NCBI GenBank assembly: GCA_018894105.1
Contig: CM032121.1
Span: 19,874,730 to 19,938,729 of the forward strand
From: Jacaranda mimosifolia
Taxonomy: Eukaryota > Streptophyta > Magnoliopsida > Lamiales > Bignoniaceae
Direction: 5' to 3'
DNA: 64,000 nucleotides
Positions 34,141 through 46,960 of the stretch are shown here, one piece after another. Every line of letters begins with the position of its first letter. Position 1 is the stretch's first letter. Under the pieces are notes generated by a model that worked only from the letters and a program-made list of their open reading frames with translations, was not told where the DNA came from and made no database searches. A program made the position numbers and the translations under genes.

Positions 34141-34372
34141 AAAAAATTCTTCATAATTTTTTTCTTGTTTACCAACACTTTGAAAGTCTTTCTTATCATT
34201 TTGTTTAATAAGAATAAAAAGTCCTTTGATTTATTTTTTTATTCTTTCCCTCTTTTGTAAATTATATCTAAACAAAAGATAAATTATTTATTTAATTTAC
34301 TTATATATGTTATCAAACTTACAAATTTAATTTCTTCGTCTATCTTCTTTTTGCATGTACAGTAACGGTCTC

Positions 34373-34463
34373 CCTCTCTCTCTATCTTGCATATCACCTA
34401 GAATAACAAGCATAAACTAGGGCTTCTCTCTCCCCCCCCCCCTTCTCTCTCTCTCTCATTACT
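34373..34463. repeat. (CT)n and poly-C microsatellite
   Basis: CT-rich runs broken by a C tract of about 12. Confidence 0.85.
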
Positions 34464-36092
34464 AGCAAATACATTACGGCACAAATTTTTCTTCCACATT
34501 GTTGGCATTGATCTCTTATTTTTGCTTTTCTGTTATAAAAAAATTGCTTTATTTTAGATTTGTTGCTAAAATAATGTTTGATTTTCTCGCATTTGCCAGT
34601 TGTCACTCGAAGAATTTTATTGTGTCTCACAAGGATTCGACCTTTAATCTTCAGGTTTTTCAATTTATATTTATCAATTCTAAATTTTAGTTCTATTTTT
34701 GTTTTTTTAAGCTTTGGAAAAAATGGAATAGCTGTAAATCCCTCCGTCCATGAAAATTTCAGAACTAAAAACACTAATTGTAAAAAGGTTAGACGACAGT
34801 GGAGGGTTTGGTGGGGGTTAGGAATCCTGAAAGCTACAGCTAGATGATCGGGAGTTATTAGTGATTGGGATAAGGGGCATCAACTTTTCTGGCGATGGCA
34901 ATTCTTCTTCCCATTTCGAAAACCATCTTATACATTGATTTGACTTGAGCATGCCATACATCAGGTGTAATTTTGCTGGTTTAATATGGAATCACTGTTT
35001 TGCACTATAGATTCAGACAGAAGGTATTCTTAAATTAAATTGAAGTGGCTTAAGTGTGAAGTGAAATGAGGAACCACTAACCTGGTGGATTATGACCTGT
35101 TTTTGGGCTCTAATGATTGGCGAAGTTTTCTCTTACGTCTGGGATTTGTATTTTCTCTCAGATTGTATGTGAGGGTTCTGCTTGATTAACTAGGGTGAAA
35201 TATAAGAAAAAGGGTTTAGCGTCCCTTCAATAAAAAAACAAAAAAGGAAAAAACATATTGGATATGATTATTCATTTTATTGGAGGTTCTTATCTGACAA
35301 GTTAAAAATTTTATTCGTGTATGCAATAGATGCATGTAGGGAGGAACAGAATTCATGTTGTTTTATGATGTTATAATATTCTTTTTCTTTTTTTTTTTTT
35401 TCATTTTTTTTGGTATGGAAACTTGGAGCTTTTGGATGCTGTCAATTGATTTGATTTTTTATCGTTGCTGAAATTTGTGTTCTTTAATTTAGAGGGTGCA
35501 CAAAAATAAATGTATGCAGACTTTTGGAACTTGAATTTTAGGGAGAAGAAAGAACATCACTGGAAAATAATACATATAGTTGCATGGATTTGAGAGTTCT
35601 TCGTAGAATTTTCTCTTTAAAATTTAAATTTATAGGTGAAATATCAATTAGATTAATGCCTATTAAAGGTAGCAGAAGCTTCTTTGGAAGCATGCATTCG
35701 ATGCATGTGATATAGGTAATAAACAACAAGCACTAAGTTTTTGGATCTGAGTCATTTTGTATTAGTTGTATTAGTCCATAAATTTTGAAGTATTTTGATA
35801 GGTTATGTATTCTAAATTAGAAAACACTTGGACTGAGCCATCTTGCAAAAAACTTTAAGTGCTCTGTAGTTAATTTTAGCTACGTAGGTCCATTTTGGAG
35901 CTTAGAGGTGTTAATAGGACCACTTGATTTGTGTGTCATTTATGTGGGCTTTTTAATATGAATTTTTAAGAAAGTACTCTTTATACATATCGTTAAATGT
36001 TTGATAAAAATATACCTTAATAATCATCTAATAAAGTACAAGAAAGAGAATTTAAATTCTACAAATATATATTTTCTTAAGTGGATTTCTGG

Positions 36093-36153
36093 AAACATGA
36101 CTTATTTCAAAAGTTCATTTGAAAACATGACTTATTTCAAAAGTTCATTTGAA
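36093..36153. repeat. Exact 30-bp tandem duplication
   Basis: Two adjacent copies of a unit starting AACATGACTTATTTCAAAAG. Being identical, it is recent. Confidence 0.85.
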
Positions 36154-37762
36154 ATCTGTCAAACATACAATCTTTTCACAAATGAAATCCCATTAGCCTT
36201 CCTTGGCATGACACGCTTGTGTAATAAAAATTGATTGGTGTCAGCTTAGTACGTTATATAATTTAGCTAAGTGTTGGTGTCATGACATGATATGCTGAAA
36301 ATATTATATTATTGCAGTTAAAGGTTCCCCTTATATATATATATATTATATTGGGATTGATGTGTGCAGACTCTAGACATTCTTGCAATATAAGTTGTGG
36401 AAAGAAAACAAGGTTGAGATTTCCCCTAACTGTGGTTGCTATACATTTCTGGATTGTGTGTGTATGTGTTGCTTACAAATCACTCACTCAAACAAAGAAA
36501 CAAAAAGTGGGGTGTGAGATGTGTAAAGACTAACTGATTTTGTGAAGAAATTATGCAGCATGAGAAGAAAAGCTCAACAAAAATTTACAACTTTTGACTA
36601 CTGTGATTTTGTGCATAATTACCAAGCTTTCTAGTCCTTGAAGCGAAAATAGAAAGCTGAGTTCTCAAACTAAGTATACTAAAGGACTGATTAGTAGCTG
36701 CTGCTTGTATAGAGATAGTTTTCTATAGGCATGAGCATGCAAGTAGTTTCATGTAACTGCTAAACCATGGACAACACGTGTGTTTAACCTGGAGCCATAT
36801 ATATAGCTCATATTTCATACCAATTTGGAAAGTTGCGTGCATTTGCATTCATATACATATGCATGCATGCACACACGTGCACGGGCGCACACATTGCTTA
36901 TTTTCCTAATATCAGCTTGTCGACTATGAATCTTCCTATTGCAAAGTTGGATTAAAACTAAATACAATCTTAATAGGCACATAGGCATTACCCCAAATTC
37001 AAGGCTTAGTTTGCTTAAAAGAAAGACATAATACAGGTAGTAGGGTCAGATATTTGAAAGAATGCCTTAGTGTACACTCCATCAGGGTTTATCATAATTC
37101 TTCTTGTTTCAGCTGCAGATTGATTTAAGGTCTTTATGATTTTATCTTCCGCAGCTAATATTGGCAATGCTAAGTTAGAGCAATTTTGAATAGGTTTTAC
37201 TAGTCCTTATGTATGTCTGAATTTACTAGTCTTTCACTTTTTCCCTCTCTAGGTTTTAAACACTAAGAAAACTATATATCTCTGTCCCCTTTATTGAACA
37301 AAAGGGTCATGCAAGTTGAGCTGTGATGGTTGTTGTGATATCATTTATTTAAAATAACAGGGCAGCCTTAAATTGACTTCCCAATAGGAAGTTTGCTTTA
37401 CGTGAGGGGAAGTGCATTTTACTCTCATGCTTATCTGTATTTTTATTACATAAGACGACTACATTTCACATGAGGTATGTATATTTAATTTGCAATCAGA
37501 TGCGAAATTATTTGAGATAATGGATTTGCTTTGTTAAAGAATTTGGTTAAGGTGGTAAAGTTTGTTAAAGTTGCAATTTGTGTTGAAGGGATGGATTGTA
37601 ATGTTAAAGTCTTGTTTGATAGAGTGGGAGAATATTTTATTAACAGAAAATTATGTGTTCTTTACTTGGTTTTTTAATTGATCATATATGATATGACATT
37701 CATTGAATGGGAGGAAGGGCAATAGGTTAATTTTTCGATTAATTTTTCAGTAACTTGCAACA

Positions 37763-38604
37763 GTTGCAGATAGGGGTGTAAACGGATATTAAACTGATTG
37801 AATACATTGTTTTCATATTTGTATTCGTTTAACTTTTCAAATATTTGGATACGGATATGGATTTGACGGATATTTAAAAATGATATCCGAATTCGTATCC
37901 GTCGGATTTCGGTTGAATTCGGATATATCCATATTCGATTATAATTATTCATATGCATTCATATTTGATTAAACTTATCCGTATTCGAACTATTTGTTTA
38001 TATTTATATTCGATTATAATTATTAAATATCTATTTACGAATATCCAAATACGTGAATCTATAAACCTATAATAAATATATATTTTAATTAATAGAAGGA
38101 ACTATATAATTTCATTAAAAAGAAAGCAATTAAACAAATAACATAATTTTAATTAATAATTGACTTTATAATTAATTATTAGTACTAATTAATATTAATA
38201 ATGACATTTAAGTGTATTAATTATATAGTCAACCAACAATAATTATATTGATTAACTTTATTCTTCTATTTTTCCTCTATATTACAATAATTTTTTAAAT
38301 TTATTCTTTTGTCTTCCCAATTCATCAATTATAATTTATATATATATATATGTACATATATTGATTATGAGATTTTTATTGAAAAATATAAATAATATAT
38401 TCTTTAATAAATATATATTCGGATCGAATATTAAACGGATCGGATACAAATTTACCATATCCATATCCGTTTATTATCAGATATCTACTAATTGAACATG
38501 GATAATATCCGCTTTAAACTGATGTGGATAAATTTTGTATAAATGGATATGAATGCAAACGGTAAACAAAATTTTGAATATTCATTTATAGCCTTAGTTG
38601 CAAA
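37763..38604. mobile_element. hAT-like MITE (37771-38596), TAGGGGTGTAAAC family
   Basis: TSD GTTGCAGA (37763-37770) and GTTGCAAA (38597-38604), 7/8. Termini TAGGGGTGTAAACGGATAT and, from the right, TAAGGCTATAAATGAATATT. Subterminal GGATAT/ATATCC repeats. Same family and layout as 12671-13662. Confidence 0.88.
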
Positions 38605-38687
38605 AAAGTTTTGCAGTACCCTAAGCACCAAAATCCAATTGATTAAAGGCCTTGTGGAAACATCCTTGAAACAGGTAAGACTTATAT
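38597..38687 (+). other. Possible orphan exon, second half
   Basis: With the MITE taken out, TTTTTCAG at 37745-37752 (an acceptor-like site) is followed by about 100 bases open in one frame (it includes STLSTKIQLIKG and LVETSLKQ), ending at GTAAGA, a donor-like site. I know no matching protein and found no neighbouring exons, so this may be chance. Confidence 0.2.
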
Positions 38688-38879
38688 ACACTAGTAAAGT
38701 ACAATAATTGCATGATCCTGAATGTATCTCTCTCTTTTTTGTTATATTTAAATTAGTGTTCATTAATTTTGACATCATTACATAGCAGTATTTTGCAAGT
38801 TCTTAGCTTGAATATGTTAGAAATGTGCCTTTGATTTATTTTTTAATAAGTAGTGTGATGGTATGAATAGTTTGGTAAT

Positions 38880-40152
38880 GTATTGGGCTGTGATCTAATC
38901 TAATCGACTAGGTGGGAGGTCAAGAAAGACATTTGATGCTGTAGTTAGGTCGAGTCTTGCAACCAATAGCACACGTCAGGCTAATCGAGGTGTCCCTCGG
39001 CTAAGGCACTCTGATGCTCAAGTCAATATTTAATCGATTAGAAGGTAGAGCAACAGAGTGAGGGCTTTGAGTGATAATGGGCATGCCTTGCTGAAGGGTG
39101 GCAATGGAGCATTTATAGCCTTTCTGGAGAGGTTGATATTTCAGTGATACCCTTGTACATGCATAGAGGGCCTTTGCTTTCACCTGAGGACTTTTAGGTC
39201 TTCTCCATTTTGAGTACTATTCTAGGTGGCGCCTCCTCCAGTTCTATAGGACATGGCAGTGCACAAGAGGCGTGCACTATTCTGGCACTACCAAAAAGGT
39301 GGTACTGGTCGTGGCATGCATTATTAATATGGAGATATGCCGCTTGTCAAAGCATTCAATATGGTAGGAAAGTGAGTGCGTCCATTCGACCTCCTGTGGT
39401 CAAGGTAGGTACTTGCTTGTGAGTCACTTGTGCAAGCTCTGGTCGACACGACGGAACTATGTTGGATTCAAATATCTCCCTGGTTGAGTGCTGAATGAAC
39501 ATTTTTTATGTTATCAACCATACTCTAATCGACTGGACTAGATACTGATACCCGTGCTGGTGGAAAGGCCAGGTGAGGTCGGGTCCGATCGATAACCTGG
39601 TCGATCGCCAATGGGCTGGGCCTGATAACTAATTGGGTTACCCCACGTCATATATGTTGCCTGGTTGACTGTTATTGGGTTGGGTTTGTTGGGCTATCCC
39701 ATATCTTTCCCCCCACTTTCGAGTTTTGATCAAGAGTATCGATCGGAAGGTATAGGAAGAAGCTGACTTGAGAGAAATTGGATATCCTAGATGGGGAGTT
39801 CAACACATTGGTAACTTTTATATTTCAAAAATCAACCAGGGTTTCAGTGCATTTAATGCGACTGTTACCGTAAGCAGTGTAGAAAGGCAACCATCGTGTA
39901 ATAATGAGCCGATAGTTGATCAGATTAGCCGGTTGGCTTGCCCACGGATTGAAGCCTATAAATAGGCACGGTGGAAGCTGTTATTTTCACTTTTACAACA
40001 ATCTTGAGAGGTCAAACCTTGAGATTTTTCTGCTCTTTCTGCTAATCAAGCTTTTGTTTTAATCTTGATAATCGTGTAAATCTTCTAAATTGTATTTCGA
40101 TCTTGAGCAAGTTTCATTCTCCTTTATTTAGATCATATTTTTCATATTCAAT
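38880..40152 (+). promoter_or_regulatory. 5' region/promoter of the Transposase_28-type gene
   Basis: GC-richer than the surroundings, with repeated TAATCGACT/ATCGATCG motifs. A TATA box CCTATAAATAGGC is at about 39955-39967, about 190 bp before the ATG at 40153. This may be the LTR/leader of a gypsy-type or LARD-like element, but no LTR ends or primer-binding site were found. Confidence 0.45.
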
Positions 40153-40604
40153 ATGTTGAGAGTATTTGGTGAGGATAGCAATAAGGGGAGCGACAGTAAA
40201 GAGACCCGATCGGATGTGGGTTCGACTAGGATGGCAAGTGGCTCGACTAGCGAGTCTTCTAGTGATAGCTCAACTTTCTTTAGTACTTTGAGTGATGGTC
40301 AAGGTGATTATGGGGCTGGGCCTGGGCTTAGTCAACCTCCGGTGTCTTGTGGTTAGTTATTCACGCCTGACCACTATAGTGAAACCATATCTAAGACCAT
40401 GAGTAGGGACTTCGATTTGCTTAGGCAATTATATCACATTCCCTGGGGGTTCGAGTTGATTGCCTGGGACCTAATGATAGGATGCATCGACTTCCCGTCG
40501 AGTGTATAACGGTGTTCGAGGAGGCCCTAAAGTGCAAGCTTAGGTTTCCTCTTGCTCAACTAATAATCGACCTCCTGACAGGTTTTCAAGTCTGTATAAC
40601 TCAG
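40153..40604 (+). pseudogene. Transposase_28-like (gypsy-type gag) gene, 5' part
   Basis: From ATG 40153 a Ser/Thr/Gly-rich start is followed by a stop at 40354. A later frame (40482-40604) reads HRLPVECITVFEEALKCKLR then FPLAQLIIDLL, like the conserved core of the plant 'putative gypsy type transposon' domain (Transposase_28: GLRFPLH...LL...QL.PNAW). It is cut after ITQ by copia C1. The same frame resumes after the TSD at 61110. Role in the family: gag-like protein of plant retroelements; exact function unknown. Confidence 0.6.
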
Positions 40605-42836
40605 TATTGGAATAGTGGGGGCGTAAGCCAATTAGATTACCATGCAAACTATTCACTTGTATTACAATCTTGCTTGATTGATATTCATTAAATGACCATC
40701 TTTATCTTATGCATATATTTACTTCACTGGTATCTGGTTGAAGCCCTTAAATCACACAAGACTACGGTACTTGGTCAGTACCCTTGGAGATGATCATGAA
40801 ACAAGTTTTGCATAGTCGTGATCTTAAATCTTCCAAGTCATAGGATTTTATGAGATAAAACATCTAACATCCGAATATACTTGCACTAACGATGCATAAA
40901 TCTAAGGGTTGGATGTTGCTCTGTTTCATGAGCAATACCATATGAGATATGAGTGCATGTTAATGGGTGCTTGTTAGAGAACAAGGCACTGAAGGCTCGC
41001 CAGGAAAATCTATTAGATTGCCGAAGAGGCAAGTTGGTAGTGGCAAGTTCTTACGCTTATGCTAGTGCATATAATTAGTCCTTTGACCTGAGTATCCATG
41101 ATAACCTTGTGTTTAGGTCTCATGCTTTGACTCTTCCCTGGCCACGTAGCTGGTCATTCGGGTGGTGATTGGGTATAAGTTACTTAGACATGGAGGTTTG
41201 TGGATTCGAGATGGGATCTGACTTATCGTCGTTGTGAAATGCGAGTACATCTCATATGTATTCTATAATAATCGATTCCAAGAAATCATTGCGCAAGGTA
41301 ATATGACAATTTGGAAAAGGAGTTTTCCAAAGATTAGGTCATAAAGGGAATTGGGAATAGAAACATAGTATCAAGTCTATTAAGGAGCCAACAAATATCT
41401 TGCCCTAGGCCTCTTTTGGGAGATAAGGAGATAGAAGAACTGTATTTGCATGGTACGTGTAGAGTTAGAATGGTTCTCCAAAAGCATTCATTTCAGCCAA
41501 TTAGTTGGGTTATATAGGCTTAAGGTTGGACATTGACCGTGGCGAATAGATGCTACTTAATTAATGGAGATTAATTGAATTGAGTCGATTAGTTTAAAAG
41601 AGTTTAAACTAATGTAAATATTCAATATTCTAAAGTCACAAAGAGTTGTGAGCTTATGTTTGATGAATGGTAGAATCTAATAGATCACACACAAAAGCCA
41701 ACTGCAAGTCCTACTTGATGAAGGGGAGTTTTCTAAGAGTTAGAAAAATTCCCACTGTATGATCGAATTTGGAGGTAGATGTTTGATGTCATTTTGGTTT
41801 GATCAATTTAATTGATAAATTGATCTAATTAATTTAAGGAGTTAAATTAAGGCCAATTAAATAAGGAGTTAATTATTTGGTGCCACATGACTATTAATTG
41901 GTCAAGTTAACTTAAAGAGTTAAGTTAACAACGGCTTGCTTAAGGAGTTAAGCAAATTGACTTAAGAGTTAAATCAAAGGTTAATTAATTAAATTAAAAT
42001 ATTTAATTTAATTAAAGTGAAGAATTAATTTTGGAGGAAAAATTCAAATGAAATGTTCATTTTATGTGAATTAGAATTTATTTGGTTGATATTTCATGAG
42101 ATGAAATGAAGATTTCAAATGAAAATCAAATTCACATGCCAACTTGCAAGAGCTAGTTGGTAACACCCTTGAGGAAGGTGTGATGCCACCTTGGCATCAC
42201 ACCATCTTCTCTCTATATATAGATATAGAGTGTGGAGTGGGCAGCCACTTGACATTCTATGTGAATTAAGATTCTCTCAATTTCCCTCAAATTTCCCAAG
42301 TATTGCCTCATATGTTGAAGCTTCACCTTTCTTCATCTTCTACCTCCAAATCAAACCTTCATCCTTGCATTTCTCCTCTTAAATTCTCCAGATAATATTG
42401 AAGAGAATTGAATTGTACATTGGTGTGTGGATCTTTTCATTAGAGGCAAGACAATTGGATTGCTAGCATTTGGGGATCCTCTGTTTTGGATAGTGATTTT
42501 TGGAGGGTCGTTTGGAGGTCTTGACTGATATTTTTTGAGCCGAATTTTTTACTGGAGATATGTCAAGGAGTTGATGTTCTTTTAGTTCAAATTTCGCTCA
42601 AATCGAAGTTCATTTGGTTAGGAAAAAGTTTTCGGAAAACCGCTGTGCTGCTAGGGAGACAATTTTCAAGGAGTTGAGATCTTCTTCTACCTTCCTTTGA
42701 TTTTCTGAAAATCAAGGTAATTCTCTTACCAAATCTGAATCTATGGCATGTTTAGATCCTTGGATTCATATGTAGTCTAGTTATTTTAGCAATTTTGAGC
42801 TTTGATAATTGGATACTAGTGCTACATGTGACTTCA
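40605..42836 (+). mobile_element. Copia C1 5' LTR (2232 bp)
   Basis: Starts TATTGGAATAG (TG mutated to TA) and ends CATGTGACTTCA directly before a PBS. TATA box CTCTATATATAGATATAG at 42211-42228 with a perfect 11-bp palindrome just upstream. The AT-rich middle has repeated TTAAGGAGTTAA units. Confidence 0.92.
42178..42202. repeat. Palindrome upstream of the C1 5' LTR TATA box
   Basis: GTGTGATGCCA, CCT, TGGCATCACAC: 11-bp perfect stem, about 10 bp before the TATA-rich stretch. Also found in the LTRs at 49624-49648 and 60450-60474. Confidence 0.9.
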
Positions 42837-42838
42837 AG

Positions 42839-42850
42839 TGGTATCAGAGC
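42839..42850 (+). promoter_or_regulatory. Primer-binding site of copia C1 (initiator tRNA-Met)
   Basis: TGGTATCAGAGC, 2 nt after the LTR end, is the standard plant copia PBS complementary to the 3' end of initiator tRNA-Met. Confidence 0.95.
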
Positions 42851-44835
42851 TTAATTCATGCTATGATTTGGATTTTTTGTTTGATTGATTCCTGTGATGG
42901 ATTGATCAAAATCTCCAAATACTTGATCCAACCTATGGATTGCAGTGTTTGGATGATGTTGTGTATGGCTCCTTGCTTGATAAATTGAAAGCATGCTAAT
43001 ATGTGTTGTAAGTGTTAATTCATATGATTAGTATGTTTTAATTTATAGTTGCTAATGTTGAATTTTGATTTGGCATTAGATAATGTTATATGTTGATATA
43101 GCATGCTAAATTTGGCCTTAAGGTGTTTTAGTCATTTTTTAGATCTAATATGATTGGATTTTATTGGAGATTTTTGAAGAATATGATTCTTACTTAAACT
43201 TATTTTTGGAAGCATGATGAGCACTTGAAATTTCATTTTTAAAAGGTGTATTAGATTTGAAATTTCATCTATATTGTGTGATTTAATGTTTAGGAGGTAT
43301 CCTAAATTTTTTGGTGCACAAAAATTGAATTAAAATTCACTTGACTCGGCCAAAACCACAAAAATAGGGAGCTGCTAGCCACTGCCGGGCGCTGGCCAAG
43401 CAGCAGCTCTCTATGCGCGTGCTTTCCGCCCAGCCGTGCGCCCAGCTTGGGCCAACAACGGACTTTTGTGGTTGAGGTGAGTTTTGAGTGTTAATTTTGA
43501 CTCCTTAAGTGACCAAAAGTGTTTTGTTTCACACATAATAAATGCACAAGTGTTGTGCAAGTTCTCAAAATTATGTTTGATATTTTTTATTGATTTTAAA
43601 AACTTGTTAGAGTTAATCTTCAATAATGTGGCATAATTGTTATGCTTGCTCTTGCTTGGCCAATTAATTATTTATGAGATAAGCATTTAATTGTTGGAAT
43701 TAAATGTTAACTCTAGATTTATTTATTGTTCATTTAATTGTTGAATGGATGATGAATGAATGGGGATGATCATGAGCCTTTAATATTGATTTTATTTGTT
43801 TCGAGTTGTTGAAAATGGTTGTATTAAATTGGGGCTGGCATGCCTCTTAATTTCTATCTTGTAAATGTTATGAGAGTAGAATCACTAGGAGTGAGGATTT
43901 CTTTCTGATGTAAATATTGCATGGAGTAAAGAAAGCCATTGGAGGCATGAAGACCCATGAATGTACGGGATACACTCATGTAATAACTAGATTTAATCAA
44001 CCCACTTAAAATCAACTAGGTGGTGTACTTATGGCTCTAAGTGCACTACTTGGTTAGACTAATGGTCATCCCACCCTAGAAGCATGTTAGACGCATTTGC
44101 TTATTTATGCTTTCCATGTCTTATTGATGTATGAGATGAATGGTTATGGTATAGAAAACTTAAATAAAAAGATAAAATGATGAGATCTTTGCAAGCAAGA
44201 AAAATCCTCCACTTGGAATGTCTAAGTGTTTCCAAATATTAAGTCAAAATGGATACAAATCAAAAGGAATTTTAATTAATCTATGCCTTTTACCAATAGT
44301 ATATGCCATGACGACACTACTATCTCTGTGTAATGGCACTCAGTCACGGGGGTGACACTTAGGTGGAAAGCTATGAGCATATACTTAGCATAAAATACAC
44401 CTTTGATTTGAGGCTCTCCATGCATTGGCACTCGGTCACGAGGGATGTCGTGGAATGGTTTGGGTTCAAAGTTTGATTAGTAGGTCTGACCTAACACCTA
44501 GCAGTGTAGATGGTGCATGATCACGTGGGTCTACATGAAAAGTGAGGCAAAATACATCAAAAGTTGCATGAGATGCAATTATCAAATGTTGCTTACCCTT
44601 CAATTGTTCGTGGATGGCACTTTGTCTTGGGGGTCTGCTTACAAGTCCTTGGGATCTTGATTCTCACTAGGAAATGAGATTTCCCGAATTCTTCTAGGGG
44701 TAAAGGATTTGATAAAATAGTGGGAAAAAAATATGCTTGAAAGACCATGAACATATTTTCAATATCAATATTCAATCATATGCTTATACTTTTTTTTTTC
44801 GCCTCTTGTAGATTTTCAAAATCTTCAAAAACAAA
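42851..44835 (+). other. Copia C1 untranslated leader
   Basis: About 2 kb between PBS and gag with no convincing frame. A GC-rich patch (43375-43450) is the only compositional break. A homologous leader exists in C2 (50290-52260), so the length belongs to the family. Confidence 0.7.
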
Positions 44836-45620
44836 ATGGCTAAGAATCCTCTCTACACTATTTTGGAAAGCAATAAACTAATCGAGCCAAACTTCTGTGA
44901 TTGGTTGAGAAACCTCAAAATAATTTTAGACTCCACAAAGAAGCCTATGTCCTTGATCAAAGTCCGCACCTTGGGCGATGACGCCACCAATGAGGCCCGT
45001 GAATTGTTCACTAAGTTTGTAGATGATTATCTACAAGGAATATGCCTTATGATGACTTCCATAATCAATGAGCTCCAAAAGAATCATTAGCATATGAAAC
45101 ATGCAAGTGAGATCTACACACACTTACAAGAGTTGTATGGTGTTCAAATAAGACACGAAATGTTTGCTTTGTCAAGAGAGCTCTTTAGGTTAAGAATGGT
45201 TGAGGGTTCGAGTGTCCATAATCACTGGCTTAAGATGATTGGACTCATCGAGAAGCTTAGACAACTTGATGTGGTCATGGACAATGACCTCTACATGGAT
45301 TTGATCTTACAATCATTGCCCTCTTCATTCGACCAATTCATTATGAACTTTAATATGTCCAAGCTAGAGGTGACAATTAATGAATTTGTGAATATGTTAG
45401 TGACCGCAGAGGCAATGATGAAAAAGGAAAAGCCTCTTATGCTGCCTTCCTTCTTTAAGTCTAGGGGTCCTAGAAAGAGAGTTAAAGGAAGAAGAGTTAT
45501 TCCTCCAAAGGGAAGCAACCTTTGAAGAGTTTGGAGGGAGTCAAGAAATAGCAATAAGCTAAGATCGATGCAAGTTGTTTAAAGGGGCGTTGGAAAAGAA
45601 ATTGCAAAGCTTACTTTGCA
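44836..45620 (+). pseudogene. Copia C1 gag
   Basis: ATG 44836. The frame is like copia Gag (UBN2/DUF4219 type): FCDWLRNLKIILDS, a stop at 45088-45090, then EIYTHLQELYG, FRLRMVEGSSVHNHWLKMIG and LPSSFDQFIMNFNM. The zinc knuckle lies in a shifted frame at about 45575-45600 (RWKRNC), so its His is changed to Arg and the first cysteines are lost. One nonsense change and at least one frameshift disrupt a protein of about 250 residues. Confidence 0.85.
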
Positions 45621-46229
45621 ACCCTTGAGAAGGGTATGTACTTATTGAAGTGCACTTGACGACTAATTCTTCCTCATGGGTATTAGATACCGCATGTGGT
45701 TCTCACTTTTGTAATTCGTTATAGGGAATAGAAAAAAGAAAGAGTCTTAATGAAGGGGATATAATCCTCCACCTAGGAAATGGAGCAAGAGTTGCCGCCA
45801 AGGTCCAAGGCATTGTCAAGTTAGAATTGGGGAATGCTTGCATTGTGTTAAATCCTTATTACTATGTACCCAACCTTGTTAAGAACATTGTTTCTATTCC
45901 CCATTCTTAATAACGAAGGATATGATTTTTCTATATCGAATGGGATATTGAAAGCATTAAAGAATAGTTCTTTAATTACACAAGGTACATTAAATAATGA
46001 ATTATATATACTTAATTCTCAACTGTTACTAATGCACATTCAATCAAGTAAAAGAAAATTAGATAACCAAGAAGATGCCATCCTATGGCATGCAAGACTT
46101 GGACATACCTCTAAAAATAGGATGAACAAGTTAGAAACTCTCAAAGCACTAAATGTTAGTGGTATTGAGGATCTTCCTACTTGTGAATCTTGTTTGAAGG
46201 GAAAAATGACCAAGGCTCCTTTTGTGTGA
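45621..46229 (+). pseudogene. Copia C1 protease and GAG-pre-integrase
   Basis: Protease motif WVLDTACGSHFCNSL at about 45676-45720, where DTACGSH replaces the family's D[ST]G; a stop follows. LGNGARVAA and YYVPNLVKNIVS mark the end of protease. The 45864-46229 frame reads DAILWHARLGHTSKNRM and CESCLKGKMTKAPF, the HHCC zinc region that starts integrase. Confidence 0.87.
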
Positions 46230-46960
46230 TAAACGAAGTGCACCACAAGTTATTTGGATTGGATCCATATAGATGTTTGTGGCCTACTAAGAGTTAGTGC
46301 AAGGGGAGGCTATTCTTACTTCATTACCTTCACCGATGATTATAGTCGGTTCAGACATGTGTATCTTATAAAGTACAAGTCCAAAGCCTTTGAAAGGTTC
46401 AAAAAGTATAGGAATGAAATAAAAAAGCAAAAGGGACATAGTATTAAAGCCCTTCGATCGGATCGAGGGGTAGAATACTTAAGTACCGAATTCTTGTATT
46501 ATCTAAAGGAGAATGGAATTATCTCTTAATGGACTCCACTCAGCATACCCCAACACAATGGAGTAGGCGAAAGGAGAAATCGTACCTTGTTGGACTTGGT
46601 ACGTTCCATGATGAGCTTTTCTGATGTGCCCATATCCTTTTGGAGATAGACCTTACATATGGCGCGCAAGGCTACTAAATGTAGTACCCTCAAAGTTGGT
46701 GCCAAAAACGTCGCATGAGATATGGTATGGCAAAACACCCTCTTACCATCATCTTAGAGTTTGAAGGTCTATCGCTTATGCCAAGCAGTTAGTGGGAGAC
46801 AAGTTAGATAGTAGATCCACCTTATGCAAATTTGTGGGATACCCAAGAGAGTGCTTGGGTTATTACTTTTAGATCTCTCGGAACAAAAGGTGTTTGTTTC
46901 AAGGAATGCCCATTTTTAGAAAAAGGAATTTCTATTAGATAGAAATGACGTTGTTGTTGA
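46230..46960 (+). pseudogene. Copia C1 integrase
   Basis: Core: WIHIDVCGLLRVS (first catalytic Asp), GGYSYFITFTDDYSRF, ALRSDRGVEYLSTEF (second Asp), a stop at 46527-46529, then QHNGVGERRNRTLLDLV (Glu). Later frames resemble LWGxALxxAxxxLN and KFVGYPRECLGYYF. All three DDE residues are readable but not in one frame. Confidence 0.87.

Larger units (their letters stand above)
34141..37762. other. No recognised gene; possible CACTA interior
   Basis: Read on both strands, no frame matches a known family and no tnp2-like transposase is visible. It contains CT/C microsatellites (34373-34463), (AT)n near 36335, a CA/GC-rich patch at 36860-36895 and a 30-bp duplication at 36093-36153. Base composition between 34780 and 35180 is less AT-rich than the rest. 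It could be captured DNA inside a CACTA element or ordinary intergenic DNA. Confidence 0.35.

Noticed and set aside
38820..38858. AATAAGTAGTG considered as the far end of the CACTA element
   Set aside because: The reverse complement CACTACTTATT matches only CACTAC, subterminal motifs are absent, and copia D does not resume afterwards.
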